Of a stretch of DNA of 62,049 nt, positions 47,395 to 56,902 are shown piece by piece. Source of the DNA: Methylosinus sporium. Its GTDB lineage: Bacteria; Pseudomonadota; Alphaproteobacteria; Rhizobiales; Beijerinckiaceae. The notes under the pieces were generated by a model, which did not search any database, was not told where the DNA came from, and saw only the letters and a list, made by a program, of their open reading frames with translations. The position numbers and the translations under genes are program-made. Within the stretch, counting starts at the first letter, position 1, and every line of letters begins with the position of its first letter. The stretch is taken from contig NZ_PUIV01000022.1 of the NCBI RefSeq assembly GCF_003113265.1, positions 1 to 62,049 of the forward strand, in the 5' to 3' direction.

Positions 47395-48612
47395 TCAGGC
47401 CTGGCGCACAACCAGCACGGCGTTGATGCCGCCGAAGGCGAAGGAGTTGGACATGGCCGCGCGGATCGCGACGCGGCGCGCCTCGTGCGGCACCGGGTCG
47501 ATCGGACATTTGGGGTCCGGGCCCTTGAAATGGATCGTCGGCGGGGCGAGCTGGGCGCGCAGCGCGTTTATCGTGATGACGAGCTCGAGCGCGCCGGAGG
47601 AGCCCAGCGCATGGCCGTGGATCGGCTTGGTCGAGGAGACCGGCAGACGCCCGCCGCGCTCGCCGAAGACGCGCAGAATCGCCTCCGACTCGGTGATGTC
47701 ATTGGCGTAGGTGCCGGTGCCATGGGCGTTGAGATAGTCGATATCGTCGGGCGAGAGGCCGGCGCTCTCCAGCGCCTGCCGCATGGCGGCCGAGGGACCC
47801 TCGACATTGGGCCGCAGCGGATCGAAAGCGTCGCTCGACGTGCCATAACCGGCGAGCTCGCACAAAGGCGCGTGACCGCGCGCATGGGCGAGCTCCTCGG
47901 TCTCCAGCACGAAAATTCCCGCGCCTTCGCCGAGCACGATGCCGTTGCGGCCGGCCGAGAAGGGGCGACAGAAATCCGGCGTCAGCACGCGCAGCGCCTC
48001 CCAGGAGCGCAGCGAGCCATTGATGACGGCCGCCTCCGCCCCGCCGACGATGGCGCGATCGGCCGCGCCGGAGCGGATCATCTCGAGGCCGACGCCGATC
48101 GCCTGGCTCGCCGAGGAGCAGGCGCTGGCGATGGCGAAAGTGGGCCCGTTGCAGGAATAGCGCATTCCGAGCATGGTCGGCGCGGCGCTCGGAATGAGGC
48201 GCGGCACGGTCAGCGGATCGGCGCGCTCGCGGGAGTTGTATTCCTTATGGGCCTCGTCATCGATCGTCTTGGAGCCGCCTATGCCGGAGCCGATGACGAC
48301 CGCCGTGCGCGGCCCGGCGATATCCTTGCGGCCGAAGCCCGCCTGCGCCATGGCCTCGTCGGCGGCGACGATGGCATATTGGGTGAAGGGGTCGCAATAG
48401 GGCAGGATATCGGGCTCGAGATAGGCGAGCGGGTCGAAATTCATCGCTTGCGCGGCGATTTTGATGCGCCCGCCATAGGGGCGCTCGAGCTTAAGAGGAC
48501 GGACCTGGCATTGGCCGTCGCGGGCCGCTTCCCAGAGCGGCTGCGCGCCGACGCCGGCGGCCGAAACTGCGCCCATGCCCGAGACGACGACGCGTCTCAC
48601 ATCCTGTCTCAC
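47395..48612 (-). CDS. Beta-ketoacyl-ACP synthase II-type enzyme
   Basis: A condensing enzyme of the FabF/NodE group, about 405 residues. The active-site Cys is in IASACSSASQAIG, and the two His are in NAHGTGTYANDI and PIHGHALGSSGALE, with the Lys in SSTKPIHGH. The C-terminal NSFAFGGINAVLVV is canonical. No acyl carrier protein or other fab gene is adjacent, so its pathway (main fatty acids, long-chain lipid A acyls or a secondary metabolite) is open. The start is uncertain: the frame extends to a TTG at 48624; GTG 48612 and GTG 48600 are other choices. Confidence 0.9.
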   Translation of the reverse strand: MRQDVRRVVVSGMGAVSAAGVGAQPLWEAARDGQCQVRPLKLERPYGGRIKIAAQAMNFDPLAYLEPDILPYCDPFTQYAIVAADEAMAQAGFGRKDIAGPRTAVVIGSGIGGSKTIDDEAHKEYNSRERADPLTVPRLIPSAAPTMLGMRYSCNGPTFAIASACSSASQAIGVGLEMIRSGAADRAIVGGAEAAVINGSLRSWEALRVLTPDFCRPFSAGRNGIVLGEGAGIFVLETEELAHARGHAPLCELAGYGTSSDAFDPLRPNVEGPSAAMRQALESAGLSPDDIDYLNAHGTGTYANDITESEAILRVFGERGGRLPVSSTKPIHGHALGSSGALELVITINALRAQLAPPTIHFKGPDPKCPIDPVPHEARRVAIRAAMSNSFAFGGINAVLVVRQA

Positions 48613-48936
48613 CGCTGTGGCCAATGTGGATAGTCGCTCCGCTGCGGCCGCGCCCGGCCTGTTATCCGACAGCTCGGACGATAGCTCTTTTTGCCGTCAC
48701 CGTCGCCTCGGGCGCAAGCCGGAGGCCGGCATTTTCCCCGCAAAGGCGCGCGGCGCGGCGTCGCACAGGCGCGTAAGTGATAGATTTGCAGGAACTTTTT
48801 CGCTGCGTTACGTATGTCTACGGTCCTTGCGCGCCCCTCGGCCCGCCTGCGTCATTCGAAATCGAGACCCCGAAGGGGCCCACACTCTCCCGCGTAGTGG
48901 TCTATCGAGCATCCTTCTCGTGCGGCGGCGGCTGTC
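48613..48936. other. Gap between the ketoacyl synthase and rnpB promoter
   Basis: About 320 bp without a gene I can support. It must hold the leftward promoter of the ketoacyl synthase gene. No repeats of family A or B, hairpin-plus-T-run or recognisable RNA was seen. Confidence 0.4.
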
Positions 48937-48965
48937 TTGACCTTCCCCCCTCGGCTACCTATTCC
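48937..48965 (+). promoter_or_regulatory. Sigma-70-type promoter of rnpB
   Basis: TTGACC (48937-48942), a 17-nt spacer and TATTCC (48960-48965) stand with the -10 end 7 nt before the predicted 5' end of the RNase P RNA. Spacing and position fit a housekeeping promoter; it was assigned by eye. Confidence 0.7.
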
Positions 48966-48972
48966 CTCATCA

Positions 48973-49363
<391 letters not shown>

Positions 49364-49765
49364 GATTTTATCGCGTGAGGGGCGGGCAGTGGGGAGTAGG
49401 GAGCGGGTCGTCTATCCCCCGCTCGGACGCATTATTCATCACCTCCGCCTCCGCCTTGCCTAACGCGCGATGCGCGGCCCGCGCCCGCGTCAACGCTCCC
49501 TTAACCCTGACGACGGCTAATAATCGCCAGCGCCGCGCCGCCCGCGCCGCTCCGTCGCCCGTGGTTCTTCATGATATGCGTTGTTGTTCAGAGCGATGAC
49601 ACGTCTTTCAGGGACAAGGCGCGCCCGCGCCTCGCGCGCGCCGGCGATTTCTCGCGCGCGCGGGGGCTCGGCGGACGGCCGCGACGACGCCAAATATCGG
49701 CTGCGGCGGGCGCGTCCAGCGGGCGCTGCGCGGCCATGCGACGCAAATTTCGAATCGGAGGCGAG
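49364..49765. other. rnpB-rsmH intergenic region, no mraZ
   Basis: About 400 bp where mraZ, the usual first gene and regulator of the dcw cluster, would be expected. No frame on either strand encodes MraZ. The rsmH frame is open from 49571, but those codons are Arg-rich and unlike RsmH. The region must hold the dcw promoter; I cannot place it confidently. Confidence 0.5.
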
Positions 49766-50776
49766 ATGACGACGAGCGGCGCCGAGCGGCATGTTCCCGT
49801 GCTGCTCGAGGAGGCGGTCGCCGCCCTCGCGCCCTGTGCGGGTGGAGTCTATCTCGACGCCACTTTCGGCGCCGGTGGCTACACGCGCGCCTTGCTGGCG
49901 CGTGAGGGGACGCGCGTGCTGGCGCTGGACCGCGATCCGAGCGCCATACGCGCCGGCTATGCTCTGGTGGAGGCGGCGGGCGGGCGGCTGACGCTGGTCG
50001 AGGCGCGCTTTTCCGAGCTGGCCGAGGTGGCCGAGCGCATGGAGCTCACGCCGCTCGATGGCGTGGTCGCCGATATCGGCGTCTCCTCCATGCAATTCGA
50101 CGAGGCGGCGCGCGGCTTCTCCTTCCGCAACGACGGGCCGCTCGACATGCGCATGGAGGGGCGCGGGCCGAGCGCCGCCGACATTATCGCGGATGCCGAG
50201 GAAGAGGCGCTCGCCGATATTCTGTATCATTACGGCGAGGAGCGCGCCTCGCGCCGCATCGCCCGCGCCATCGTGAAGGCGCGCGAGGCCGGTCGCATAG
50301 AGACGACGCGCGCGCTGGCGCAGATCATCGAGCGCGCCGCGCCCGGAAAGCCGGGCGACATTCACCCGGCGACGAAGAGCTTTCAGGCGCTGCGCATCGC
50401 CGTCAATGACGAGCTCGGCCAATTGGTCGCGGCGCTGGGCGCCGCCGAGCGCGCGCTGAAAGCCGGCGGGCGGCTCGCCGTGGTGACGTTTCATTCGCTG
50501 GAAGACCGCATCGTGAAGCAATTCCTGGCCGAGCGCTCGGGTCGCGGCGAGACGCGCTCGCGCCGCCTGCCGGGCGAGCCGATTCCGCCGCCGCCGACTT
50601 TCGTCAGCGAAGGGCGCCAGCCGGTGACGCCTTCGGACCGCGAAATCGCCGCAAATCCGCGCGCGCGCTCCGCCAAGCTGCGCTATGCGACGCGCACGGA
50701 GGCGCCGGCGCGCGCCATGGACGAAGCGCTGGCGCGTCTCGCGCGCCTGCCGGAACGCGTCAAAGGGAGACGCTGA
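49766..50776 (+). CDS. rsmH: 16S rRNA (cytosine-1402-N4)-methyltransferase
   Basis: Methylates C1402 in the 16S rRNA decoding centre. The 336-residue protein has [20 protein letters not shown], motif [59 protein letters not shown] and [16 protein letters not shown], all family signatures. GGAGG stands 4 nt before the ATG. It is the first gene of the dcw operon, and its stop overlaps the ftsL start by 1 nt (TGATG). Confidence 0.97.
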   Translation: MTTSGAERHVPVLLEEAVAALAPCAGGVYLDATFGAGGYTRALLAREGTRVLALDRDPSAIRAGYALVEAAGGRLTLVEARFSELAEVAERMELTPLDGVVADIGVSSMQFDEAARGFSFRNDGPLDMRMEGRGPSAADIIADAEEEALADILYHYGEERASRRIARAIVKAREAGRIETTRALAQIIERAAPGKPGDIHPATKSFQALRIAVNDELGQLVAALGAAERALKAGGRLAVVTFHSLEDRIVKQFLAERSGRGETRSRRLPGEPIPPPPTFVSEGRQPVTPSDREIAANPRARSAKLRYATRTEAPARAMDEALARLARLPERVKGRR

Positions 50777-51162
50777 TGCTGCGCTTTCTCAATGTCGTCG
50801 CCATTCTCGCGCTGATCGGCTCGGGCTTCTACGCCTATTCGATCAAATATCAGACCATGCTGCGCGCCGAGCAAATCAGCAAGATGACGCGCGAGGCCAA
50901 GAGCGAGCGCGACGCCATCGCCGTGCTGCGCGCCGAATGGGCCTTTTTGACGCGACCCGAGCGCGTGCAGGATCTCGCCGACAAATATCTCGATTTGAAG
51001 CCGCTCGCCGTGACGCAGATCGCGACGGCGCAGTCGCTGCCGGAAAAGCCCGAGCGCATCGACTCGATCGGCCGCAAGCTGGACGCGCTCGGCCTCGGCG
51101 GCGCGGCGACGACGCCGGCCGCGAGCGAAGCGCCGACGACGCCGAAAGGAAAGCCGCGATGA
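50776..51162 (+). CDS. ftsL: Cell division protein FtsL
   Basis: Small bitopic divisome protein of 128 residues. One N-terminal TM helix (FLNVVAILALIGSGFYAYSI, 4-23) is followed by a periplasmic coiled coil (about 28-62) ending in EWAFLTRPERVQDLADKYLD, the usual motif. The Ala/Pro/Thr-rich C-terminal tail (about 105-128) is less conserved. It partners FtsB (33587) and FtsQ. It overlaps rsmH by 1 nt and ftsI by 4 nt (ATGA), so it is translationally coupled to both. Confidence 0.92.
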   Translation: MLRFLNVVAILALIGSGFYAYSIKYQTMLRAEQISKMTREAKSERDAIAVLRAEWAFLTRPERVQDLADKYLDLKPLAVTQIATAQSLPEKPERIDSIGRKLDALGLGGAATTPAASEAPTTPKGKPR

Positions 51163-52937
51163 CCGCCGCCGACACTGTGACGCGAGACGCGAGCAAAGGC
51201 TCGAAGAAAGGCCTGCGCCGCCGGCTCGACGGGCTGTTCTCCACCTCGCTCGGCAAGACCGGCGCGCGTATGCGCATGGTCGCGGCCGGATTCGTCTGCC
51301 TCTATGTCGGCATCGGCGCGCGGCTCGTCGTCATCGGCTTCAAGCCCGATCCGACGACGATGCGCCGCGCCTCCGGCGAGACCATCGCCGCCTCGCGTCC
51401 CGACGTGCTCGACCGCAATGGCGAAATTCTCGCGACGGATGTGAAGACCGTCTCCGTTTTCGCCGAGCCGCGCCGTCTCATCGACAAGGACGAGGCGACG
51501 GAATTGCTCACGGCGGTTCTGCCCAATGTCGACGCGCGCGATCTGCGCGACAAGCTCGCCTCGAAGAAGGGCTTCGTGTGGGTGAAGCGCTCGGTGACGC
51601 CCAAGCAGCGCGACGAGGTGTTTCACCTCGGCCTGCCTGGCGTCGGCCTCGCGCCGGAGAACAAGCGCGTCTATCCCAACGGGCCAGCGGGCGCGCATGT
51701 GCTCGGCTATGTCAATATCGACAATGGCGGCATCGCCGGAATCGAGAAATATATCGACGGGCAGGGCCTCGCCGATCTGCATGATGCGGGTTTCAGCCTC
51801 ACGCCCGAGGATCTGAAGCCTATCTCGCTCTCGATCGACATAAAGGCGACCCATGCGGTGCGCGACGAGCTGGAAAAAGGCGTCACGCATTACAAGGCCA
51901 AGGCCGGCGCCGCGGCGATCATGGACGTCGATACGGGCGAGGTGATCGCGCTCGCCTCGCTGCCGGATTACGATCCCAACATGCCCGGCGACATGCGCGA
52001 TCCGTCGATCATCAATCGCATGAATGTCGGCGTCTATGAGATGGGCTCCACCTTCAAGGCGCTGACCATCGCGATGGCGCTCGACTCCGGCAAGGTCAAT
52101 CTCGGCTCGCGTCTCGACGCGCGCGGCGCCTTGAGCTTCGGTCGCTTCCGCATTCACGATTATCACGCGCAGAACCGCGCGCTCACCGTGCCGGAAGTGT
52201 TCACCTATTCGTCCAACATCGGCACCGCGCGCATGGCCCTTGGCCAGGGCGTCGAACGCCACAAGGCGTTCTTGCGCAAGATGGGCCAGCTTTCGCGTAT
52301 GCGCACCGAGCTGCCCGAGAGCGCCGAGCCGATCGTGCCGAAGAATTGGGGCGAGCTCAACACGATGACCATCGCCTTCGGCCACGGCCTCGCCGTCGCG
52401 CCGCTGCAGGCGATGATGGCCGTTTCCGCGCTGATGAATGGCGGCTATCTGATGGCGCCGACTTTTCTGAAGCGCAGCGAGGAAGAAGCGCGCAAGAGCG
52501 CCGTGCAAGTGGTGAAGCCCGAGACCAGCGAGGCGATGCGCTATCTCATGCGGCTCAACGCCGAGATCGGCACCGCCAAGAAGGTCAATATCAACGGCTA
52601 TTATGTAGGCGGCAAGACCGGCACGGCGGAGAAGGTGATCGGCGGCCGCTATTCCAAGACGCGCCTCTTCACCACTTTCATGGCGGTGGCGCCCTCGGAC
52701 AAACCGAAGTATCTGTTCCTCACCATAATGGACGAGCCGCAAGGCCTGCCGGAGACCGGAGGCTACGCCACGGCCGCCTATAATTCGGGCCAGGTGACGG
52801 CGCAGATCATCGAGCGCGTCGGCCCGCTGCTCGGCCTGCCGCCGCGCTTCGAATTGCCGACGCAGCCTTTCCCGCTGCTCGCCAGGCTCGGCTACGGCAT
52901 AGCCAATAGTCCCGCCCATGGCGGGGGAGGGCATTGA
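51159..52937 (+). CDS. ftsI: Septal peptidoglycan transpeptidase (PBP3)
   Basis: Class B penicillin-binding protein cross-linking septal peptidoglycan. The 592-residue protein has a cytosolic N-terminus (1-38), one TM helix (about 40-60), a dimerisation/pedestal domain (65-230) and a transpeptidase domain (240-560). The active site is Ser297-x-x-Lys300 (GSTFKA), SSN 351-353 and KTG 486-488. The ATG overlaps the ftsL stop; the upstream part of the long open frame (from 50685) belongs to ftsL and rsmH. The stop overlaps the murE start by 1 nt. Confidence 0.96.
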   Translation: MTAADTVTRDASKGSKKGLRRRLDGLFSTSLGKTGARMRMVAAGFVCLYVGIGARLVVIGFKPDPTTMRRASGETIAASRPDVLDRNGEILATDVKTVSVFAEPRRLIDKDEATELLTAVLPNVDARDLRDKLASKKGFVWVKRSVTPKQRDEVFHLGLPGVGLAPENKRVYPNGPAGAHVLGYVNIDNGGIAGIEKYIDGQGLADLHDAGFSLTPEDLKPISLSIDIKATHAVRDELEKGVTHYKAKAGAAAIMDVDTGEVIALASLPDYDPNMPGDMRDPSIINRMNVGVYEMGSTFKALTIAMALDSGKVNLGSRLDARGALSFGRFRIHDYHAQNRALTVPEVFTYSSNIGTARMALGQGVERHKAFLRKMGQLSRMRTELPESAEPIVPKNWGELNTMTIAFGHGLAVAPLQAMMAVSALMNGGYLMAPTFLKRSEEEARKSAVQVVKPETSEAMRYLMRLNAEIGTAKKVNINGYYVGGKTGTAEKVIGGRYSKTRLFTTFMAVAPSDKPKYLFLTIMDEPQGLPETGGYATAAYNSGQVTAQIIERVGPLLGLPPRFELPTQPFPLLARLGYGIANSPAHGGGGH

Positions 52938-54388
52938 TGCGACTTTCCGAGCTTCTCGACGAAGCGACGGCGGCGGATTGCGACGATCTCGATATCGCCG
53001 GCGTCACCGCGGACAGCCGCGACGTGCGCGAAGCCTATGCTTTCTTCGCCGTGCCGGGCCATGCCGGCGACGGTCTCGCTTACGCCGCCGATGCGCGCGC
53101 GCGCGGGGCGCGCGTCATCGTGGCGCCGCGCGCGGCCGAGGTCGGGCTGCCGCTCGTCGTCGTCGCCGACGTGCGCGCGGCGCTGGCGCGCGCGGCGGCG
53201 CGGTTTTTCCCACGCCAGCCGGACATCGTCGCGGCGGTGACGGGTACCAGCGGCAAGAGCTCGGTCGTCGATTTCCTACGCCAGATCTGGCTGACGCTCG
53301 GCCGCGACGCGGCCTCGCTCGGCACGATCGGGATCGTCGATAAAAACGGCGCGCATTACGGCTCGCTGACGACGCCGGGGCCGGTGGCGCTGCATCAGTC
53401 TCTCGATGCGCTCGCCGCGCGCGGCGTCACCCATCTCGCCATGGAGGCGTCCTCGCTCGGCATAGACCAACGCCGCCTCGACGGCGTGCGTCTGACAGTC
53501 GGCGCCTTCACCAATTTCTCGCGCGACCATCTCGATCATCATCGCGATCTCGAGGAGTATTTCGTCGCCAAAATGCGGCTCTTCGACACGCTGCTGGCGC
53601 CCGGCCGGACTGCGGTGATCGACGCCGACAGTTCCGTCGCGGCGCGGGTGATCGAGATTTGCGAGAAGCGCGGGCTGACGATTTTCGACGTCGGCGAAAA
53701 GGGCCGCGCCATATCGCTGCTGGAGGCGAAGGCCGATGCGCTCGGCTCGCAGCTGCGGCTGCGCTGCGGCGACGAGACTTTCGCCGTCGCTCTGCCGCTC
53801 GCCGGGGCGTTTCAAATCTCCAATGCGCTGGTCGCCGCCGGCATGGCCATCGCTTGCGGCGAGGAGCCGGCGCAGGTTTTCGCGGCGCTGGAAAAATTGC
53901 GCGGCGCGCCGGGGCGGCTCGAATTCATCGGCGCGCGCGCGGGCGCTCCGGTCTTCGTCGATTATGCGCATAAGCCCGATGCGCTGGACAAGGTGCTCGC
54001 TGCGCTGCGGCCGCTGGCGAAAGGACGGCTCGTCGTCGTCTTCGGCGCCGGCGGCGATCGCGACCGAGGCAAGCGCCCATTGATGGGCGAGATCGCGGCC
54101 CGCGCGGCCGATGTCGTCGTCGTCACCGACGACAATCCGCGCAGCGAGGAGCCGGCGACGATCCGCGCGGCGATATTGGAGGCGGCGCGCGGCGTCGGCG
54201 CGGCGCAGGTGCATGAGATCGGCGACCGCACCGCGGCGATCCGCGCCGCGGTCTCCTGGCTGCGCGCGGGCGATGCGCTGGTGGTCGCCGGAAAGGGCCA
54301 TGAAACCGGCCAGATCATCGGCGATCAGGTCCTGCCATTCTCAGACCGGGCGGCGGTCGAGGCGGCCTTGCAGGGTGAGAGCGAATGA
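52937..54388 (+). CDS. murE: UDP-MurNAc-L-Ala-D-Glu:meso-diaminopimelate ligase
   Basis: Adds the third stem-peptide residue. The 483-residue protein has the Mur-ligase ATP loop TGTSGKSS (102-109) and the substrate motif DNPR (399-402, in TDDNPRSEEPATI), which marks meso-diaminopimelate rather than lysine specificity. The carbamylated-Lys region lies in the central domain. The final KGHETGQII motif is present. The start at 52937 overlaps ftsI by 1 nt; a TTG one codon earlier is unlikely. The stop overlaps murF (ATGA). Confidence 0.97.
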   Translation: MRLSELLDEATAADCDDLDIAGVTADSRDVREAYAFFAVPGHAGDGLAYAADARARGARVIVAPRAAEVGLPLVVVADVRAALARAAARFFPRQPDIVAAVTGTSGKSSVVDFLRQIWLTLGRDAASLGTIGIVDKNGAHYGSLTTPGPVALHQSLDALAARGVTHLAMEASSLGIDQRRLDGVRLTVGAFTNFSRDHLDHHRDLEEYFVAKMRLFDTLLAPGRTAVIDADSSVAARVIEICEKRGLTIFDVGEKGRAISLLEAKADALGSQLRLRCGDETFAVALPLAGAFQISNALVAAGMAIACGEEPAQVFAALEKLRGAPGRLEFIGARAGAPVFVDYAHKPDALDKVLAALRPLAKGRLVVVFGAGGDRDRGKRPLMGEIAARAADVVVVTDDNPRSEEPATIRAAILEAARGVGAAQVHEIGDRTAAIRAAVSWLRAGDALVVAGKGHETGQIIGDQVLPFSDRAAVEAALQGESE

Positions 54389-55803
54389 AGCAGCAAGCGC
54401 TATGGAGCGGGCTCGGGCTGATCGGCGCGCTGCGCGCGCGCATCAGCGGCGGCCTGCCGCGCGATGTCACCGGCGTCTCCATCGACACGCGCACGCTGGC
54501 GCCGGGCGATCTCTTCTTCGCCATAAAGGGCGAGGCGCGCGACGGTCATGATTTCGTGCGCATGGCGTTCGAGCGCGGCGCGGCGGGCGCGGTGATCGAC
54601 GACGCGCACGCCGGAGAATTTCGCGATCTTTCGCCGCTCTATGTCGTGCGCGATGTGCAGGAATCGTTGGAATATCTCGGCACCCGCGCGCGCGAGCGCT
54701 CCGGCGCCTATGTCGCGGCGATCACCGGCTCGGTCGGCAAGACCTCGACTAAGGACATGGCGAAGACGATGTTCTCGCATTTCGGCGAGACGCACGCCTC
54801 TGCCGCCTCCTACAATAATCAATGGGGCGTGCCGCTGTCGCTCGCGCGAATGCCGGCCTCGGCGCGTTTCGGTCTCTTCGAGATCGGCATGAATCACGCG
54901 GGCGAGATCGCTTCGCTCGTGCGTTTCGTCGAGCCGCATGTCGCCGTGGTGACGCGCGTCGCGCCCGTGCATCTCGAACATTTCGAGTCGCTCGACGCCA
55001 TAGCCGCGGCCAAGGCGGAGATTTTCTCCGGCCTCGTCGACGGCGGCGTCGCCATCATCAATCGCGACGACGAGACCTATGAGGCGCTGCTCGAAGGCGC
55101 CGCCGCCTCCAAAGCCGCGCATGTCTTCTCCTTCGGCGAGAGCGAGGCCGCGCAGGCGCGGCTGCTCTCCTATGACGGCGAGGAACATGTCGCCGAGGCG
55201 GAGATTTTCGGCCGCCGCCTGCGTTATCGCATCGGCGCGCCAGGCAAGCATTTCGCAGTCAATTCGCTCGCCGTGCTGACCATCGCCCATGTCTTCGACA
55301 TCGATCTGGAGCAGGCGGCGGAGACGCTCGCCGATTTCGCGCCGCCCAAGGGGCGCGGCCGTCGCGAAACGCTCGCGATCGGCGACGGGCGTCTCACCCT
55401 CGTCGACGAGAGCTACAACGCCAATCCGACGTCCATGCGCGCGGCCTTCGAGCTGATCGGCGCCGAGAGAAGCGCGCGGCGGCGCATCGCCGTGCTCGGC
55501 GACATGCTCGAGCTCGGGCCGAGCGCCGCCGAATTGCACGCCGGCCTCGCCAAGGACCTCGAGGCGGCGGGCGTCGATCTCCTCTTCACCGCCGGCCCGC
55601 TGATGGCGCGGCTCTATTACGCCGCGCCCGAGCATATGCGCGGCGCGCATCGCGCCAACGCCGCCGAGCTCGAGGAGGCCGTGCTCTTTGCTCTCGCGCC
55701 CGGCGACGTCGTCATGATCAAGGGCTCGAACGGCTCGCGCATGGCGCGCATCGTCGAGGCGATCAGAACGAAATTCCCGGCCGACTCCGAAGCGGCCTCG
55801 TAA
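54385..55803 (+). CDS. murF: UDP-MurNAc-tripeptide D-Ala-D-Ala ligase
   Basis: Adds the D-Ala-D-Ala dipeptide to finish the cytosolic pentapeptide precursor. The 472-residue protein has TGSVGKTSTKD (114-124) as ATP loop, ASAASYNNQWGVPLSLARMP (typical of MurF), and the C-terminal DESYNANPTSMRAAFELIGA. The C-terminal VMIKGSNGSRMARIV motif is also canonical. It overlaps murE by 4 nt and is followed by mraY after 12 bp. Confidence 0.97.
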   Translation: MKQQALWSGLGLIGALRARISGGLPRDVTGVSIDTRTLAPGDLFFAIKGEARDGHDFVRMAFERGAAGAVIDDAHAGEFRDLSPLYVVRDVQESLEYLGTRARERSGAYVAAITGSVGKTSTKDMAKTMFSHFGETHASAASYNNQWGVPLSLARMPASARFGLFEIGMNHAGEIASLVRFVEPHVAVVTRVAPVHLEHFESLDAIAAAKAEIFSGLVDGGVAIINRDDETYEALLEGAAASKAAHVFSFGESEAAQARLLSYDGEEHVAEAEIFGRRLRYRIGAPGKHFAVNSLAVLTIAHVFDIDLEQAAETLADFAPPKGRGRRETLAIGDGRLTLVDESYNANPTSMRAAFELIGAERSARRRIAVLGDMLELGPSAAELHAGLAKDLEAAGVDLLFTAGPLMARLYYAAPEHMRGAHRANAAELEEAVLFALAPGDVVMIKGSNGSRMARIVEAIRTKFPADSEAAS

Positions 55804-55815
55804 AGGAAAATACGA

Positions 55816-56898
55816 ATGCTGACGCTGCTCGCGGACTACTCGCATCTCTTCGGTCCGCTGAATCTCTTCCGCTACATCACCTTCCGCGCCGCCGGCGCGG
55901 CGGCGACGGCGCTGTTCTTCGTCTTCTTCTTCGGCCCCTCCATCATCGATGCGCTGCGCATCAAGCAAGGCAAGGGCCAGCCCATTCGCGAGGACGGGCC
56001 GGCCTCGCATCTCCTCACCAAAAAGGGCACGCCGACCATGGGCGGGCTCATGATCCTCTCGGGGCTGCTCGTCGCCACATTGCTATGGGCGAATTTGAAA
56101 AACTCCTATGTGTGGATCGTCATTCTCGTCACCGCCTCCTTCGGCGCGATCGGCTTCTACGACGATTATCTGAAAGTGACGAAGCAGTCGCACAAAGGCT
56201 TTTCCGGCAAGGCGCGGCTTGCGCTCGAATTCGCCGTCGCCGGCCTCGCCTGCTATGCGCTCACCACGGTCGGCGGCGACAATATGTCGAAGCTCGCGCT
56301 GCCGCTGCTGAAAGGCTACGCTTTCTCGCTCGGCTGGCTGTTCATTCCCTTCGGCGCCTTCGTCATCGTGGCGGCGGGCAATTGCGTCAATCTCACCGAT
56401 GGTCTCGACGGACTCGCCATCGTGCCGTCGATGATCGCGGCGGCGGCCTTCGCCATCATCGCCTATCTCGTCGGCAATTCGATCTTCTCCGATTATCTCG
56501 GCGTCAATCATGTCGCCGGCACCGGCGAGCTCACGATCGTCTGCGCGGCGCTGATCGGCTCCGGCCTCGGCTTTCTGTGGTTCAACGCGCCGCCGGCGCA
56601 GATATTCATGGGCGACACCGGCTCGCTCGCGCTCGGCGGAATGCTCGGAACCATATCGGTCGCCATCAAGCAGGAATTCGTGCTCGTCATCATCGGCGGC
56701 CTCTTCGTGCTCGAGGGCGCCTCGGTCATCGTGCAGGTGGCGAGCTTCAAGCTCACCGGAAAGCGCGTGTTCCGCATGGCGCCGATCCATCACCACTTCG
56801 AGCAGATGGGCTGGACCGAGCCGCAGATCGTCATACGCTTCTGGATCATCTCTTTCGTGCTCGCCCTGCTCGGGCTCTCCTCGCTGAAGCTGAGGTGA
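55816..56898 (+). CDS. mraY: Phospho-MurNAc-pentapeptide transferase (lipid I synthase)
   Basis: Integral inner-membrane enzyme that joins phospho-MurNAc-pentapeptide to undecaprenyl phosphate. The 360-residue protein has about 10 TM helices. Conserved cytoplasmic motifs include [12 protein letters not shown], the Asp pair 116-117 in [30 protein letters not shown], and [26 protein letters not shown] near the C-terminus is the His-rich loop. A weak AAAGGAAA lies before the ATG. Confidence 0.97.
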   Translation: MLTLLADYSHLFGPLNLFRYITFRAAGAAATALFFVFFFGPSIIDALRIKQGKGQPIREDGPASHLLTKKGTPTMGGLMILSGLLVATLLWANLKNSYVWIVILVTASFGAIGFYDDYLKVTKQSHKGFSGKARLALEFAVAGLACYALTTVGGDNMSKLALPLLKGYAFSLGWLFIPFGAFVIVAAGNCVNLTDGLDGLAIVPSMIAAAAFAIIAYLVGNSIFSDYLGVNHVAGTGELTIVCAALIGSGLGFLWFNAPPAQIFMGDTGSLALGGMLGTISVAIKQEFVLVIIGGLFVLEGASVIVQVASFKLTGKRVFRMAPIHHHFEQMGWTEPQIVIRFWIISFVLALLGLSSLKLR

Positions 56899-56902
56899 GC
56901 GC

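Noticed and set aside
49571-49765. 65-codon N-terminal extension of RsmH
   Set aside because: Arg/Ala-rich, not family-like, and the ATG at 49766 has a strong GGAGG.
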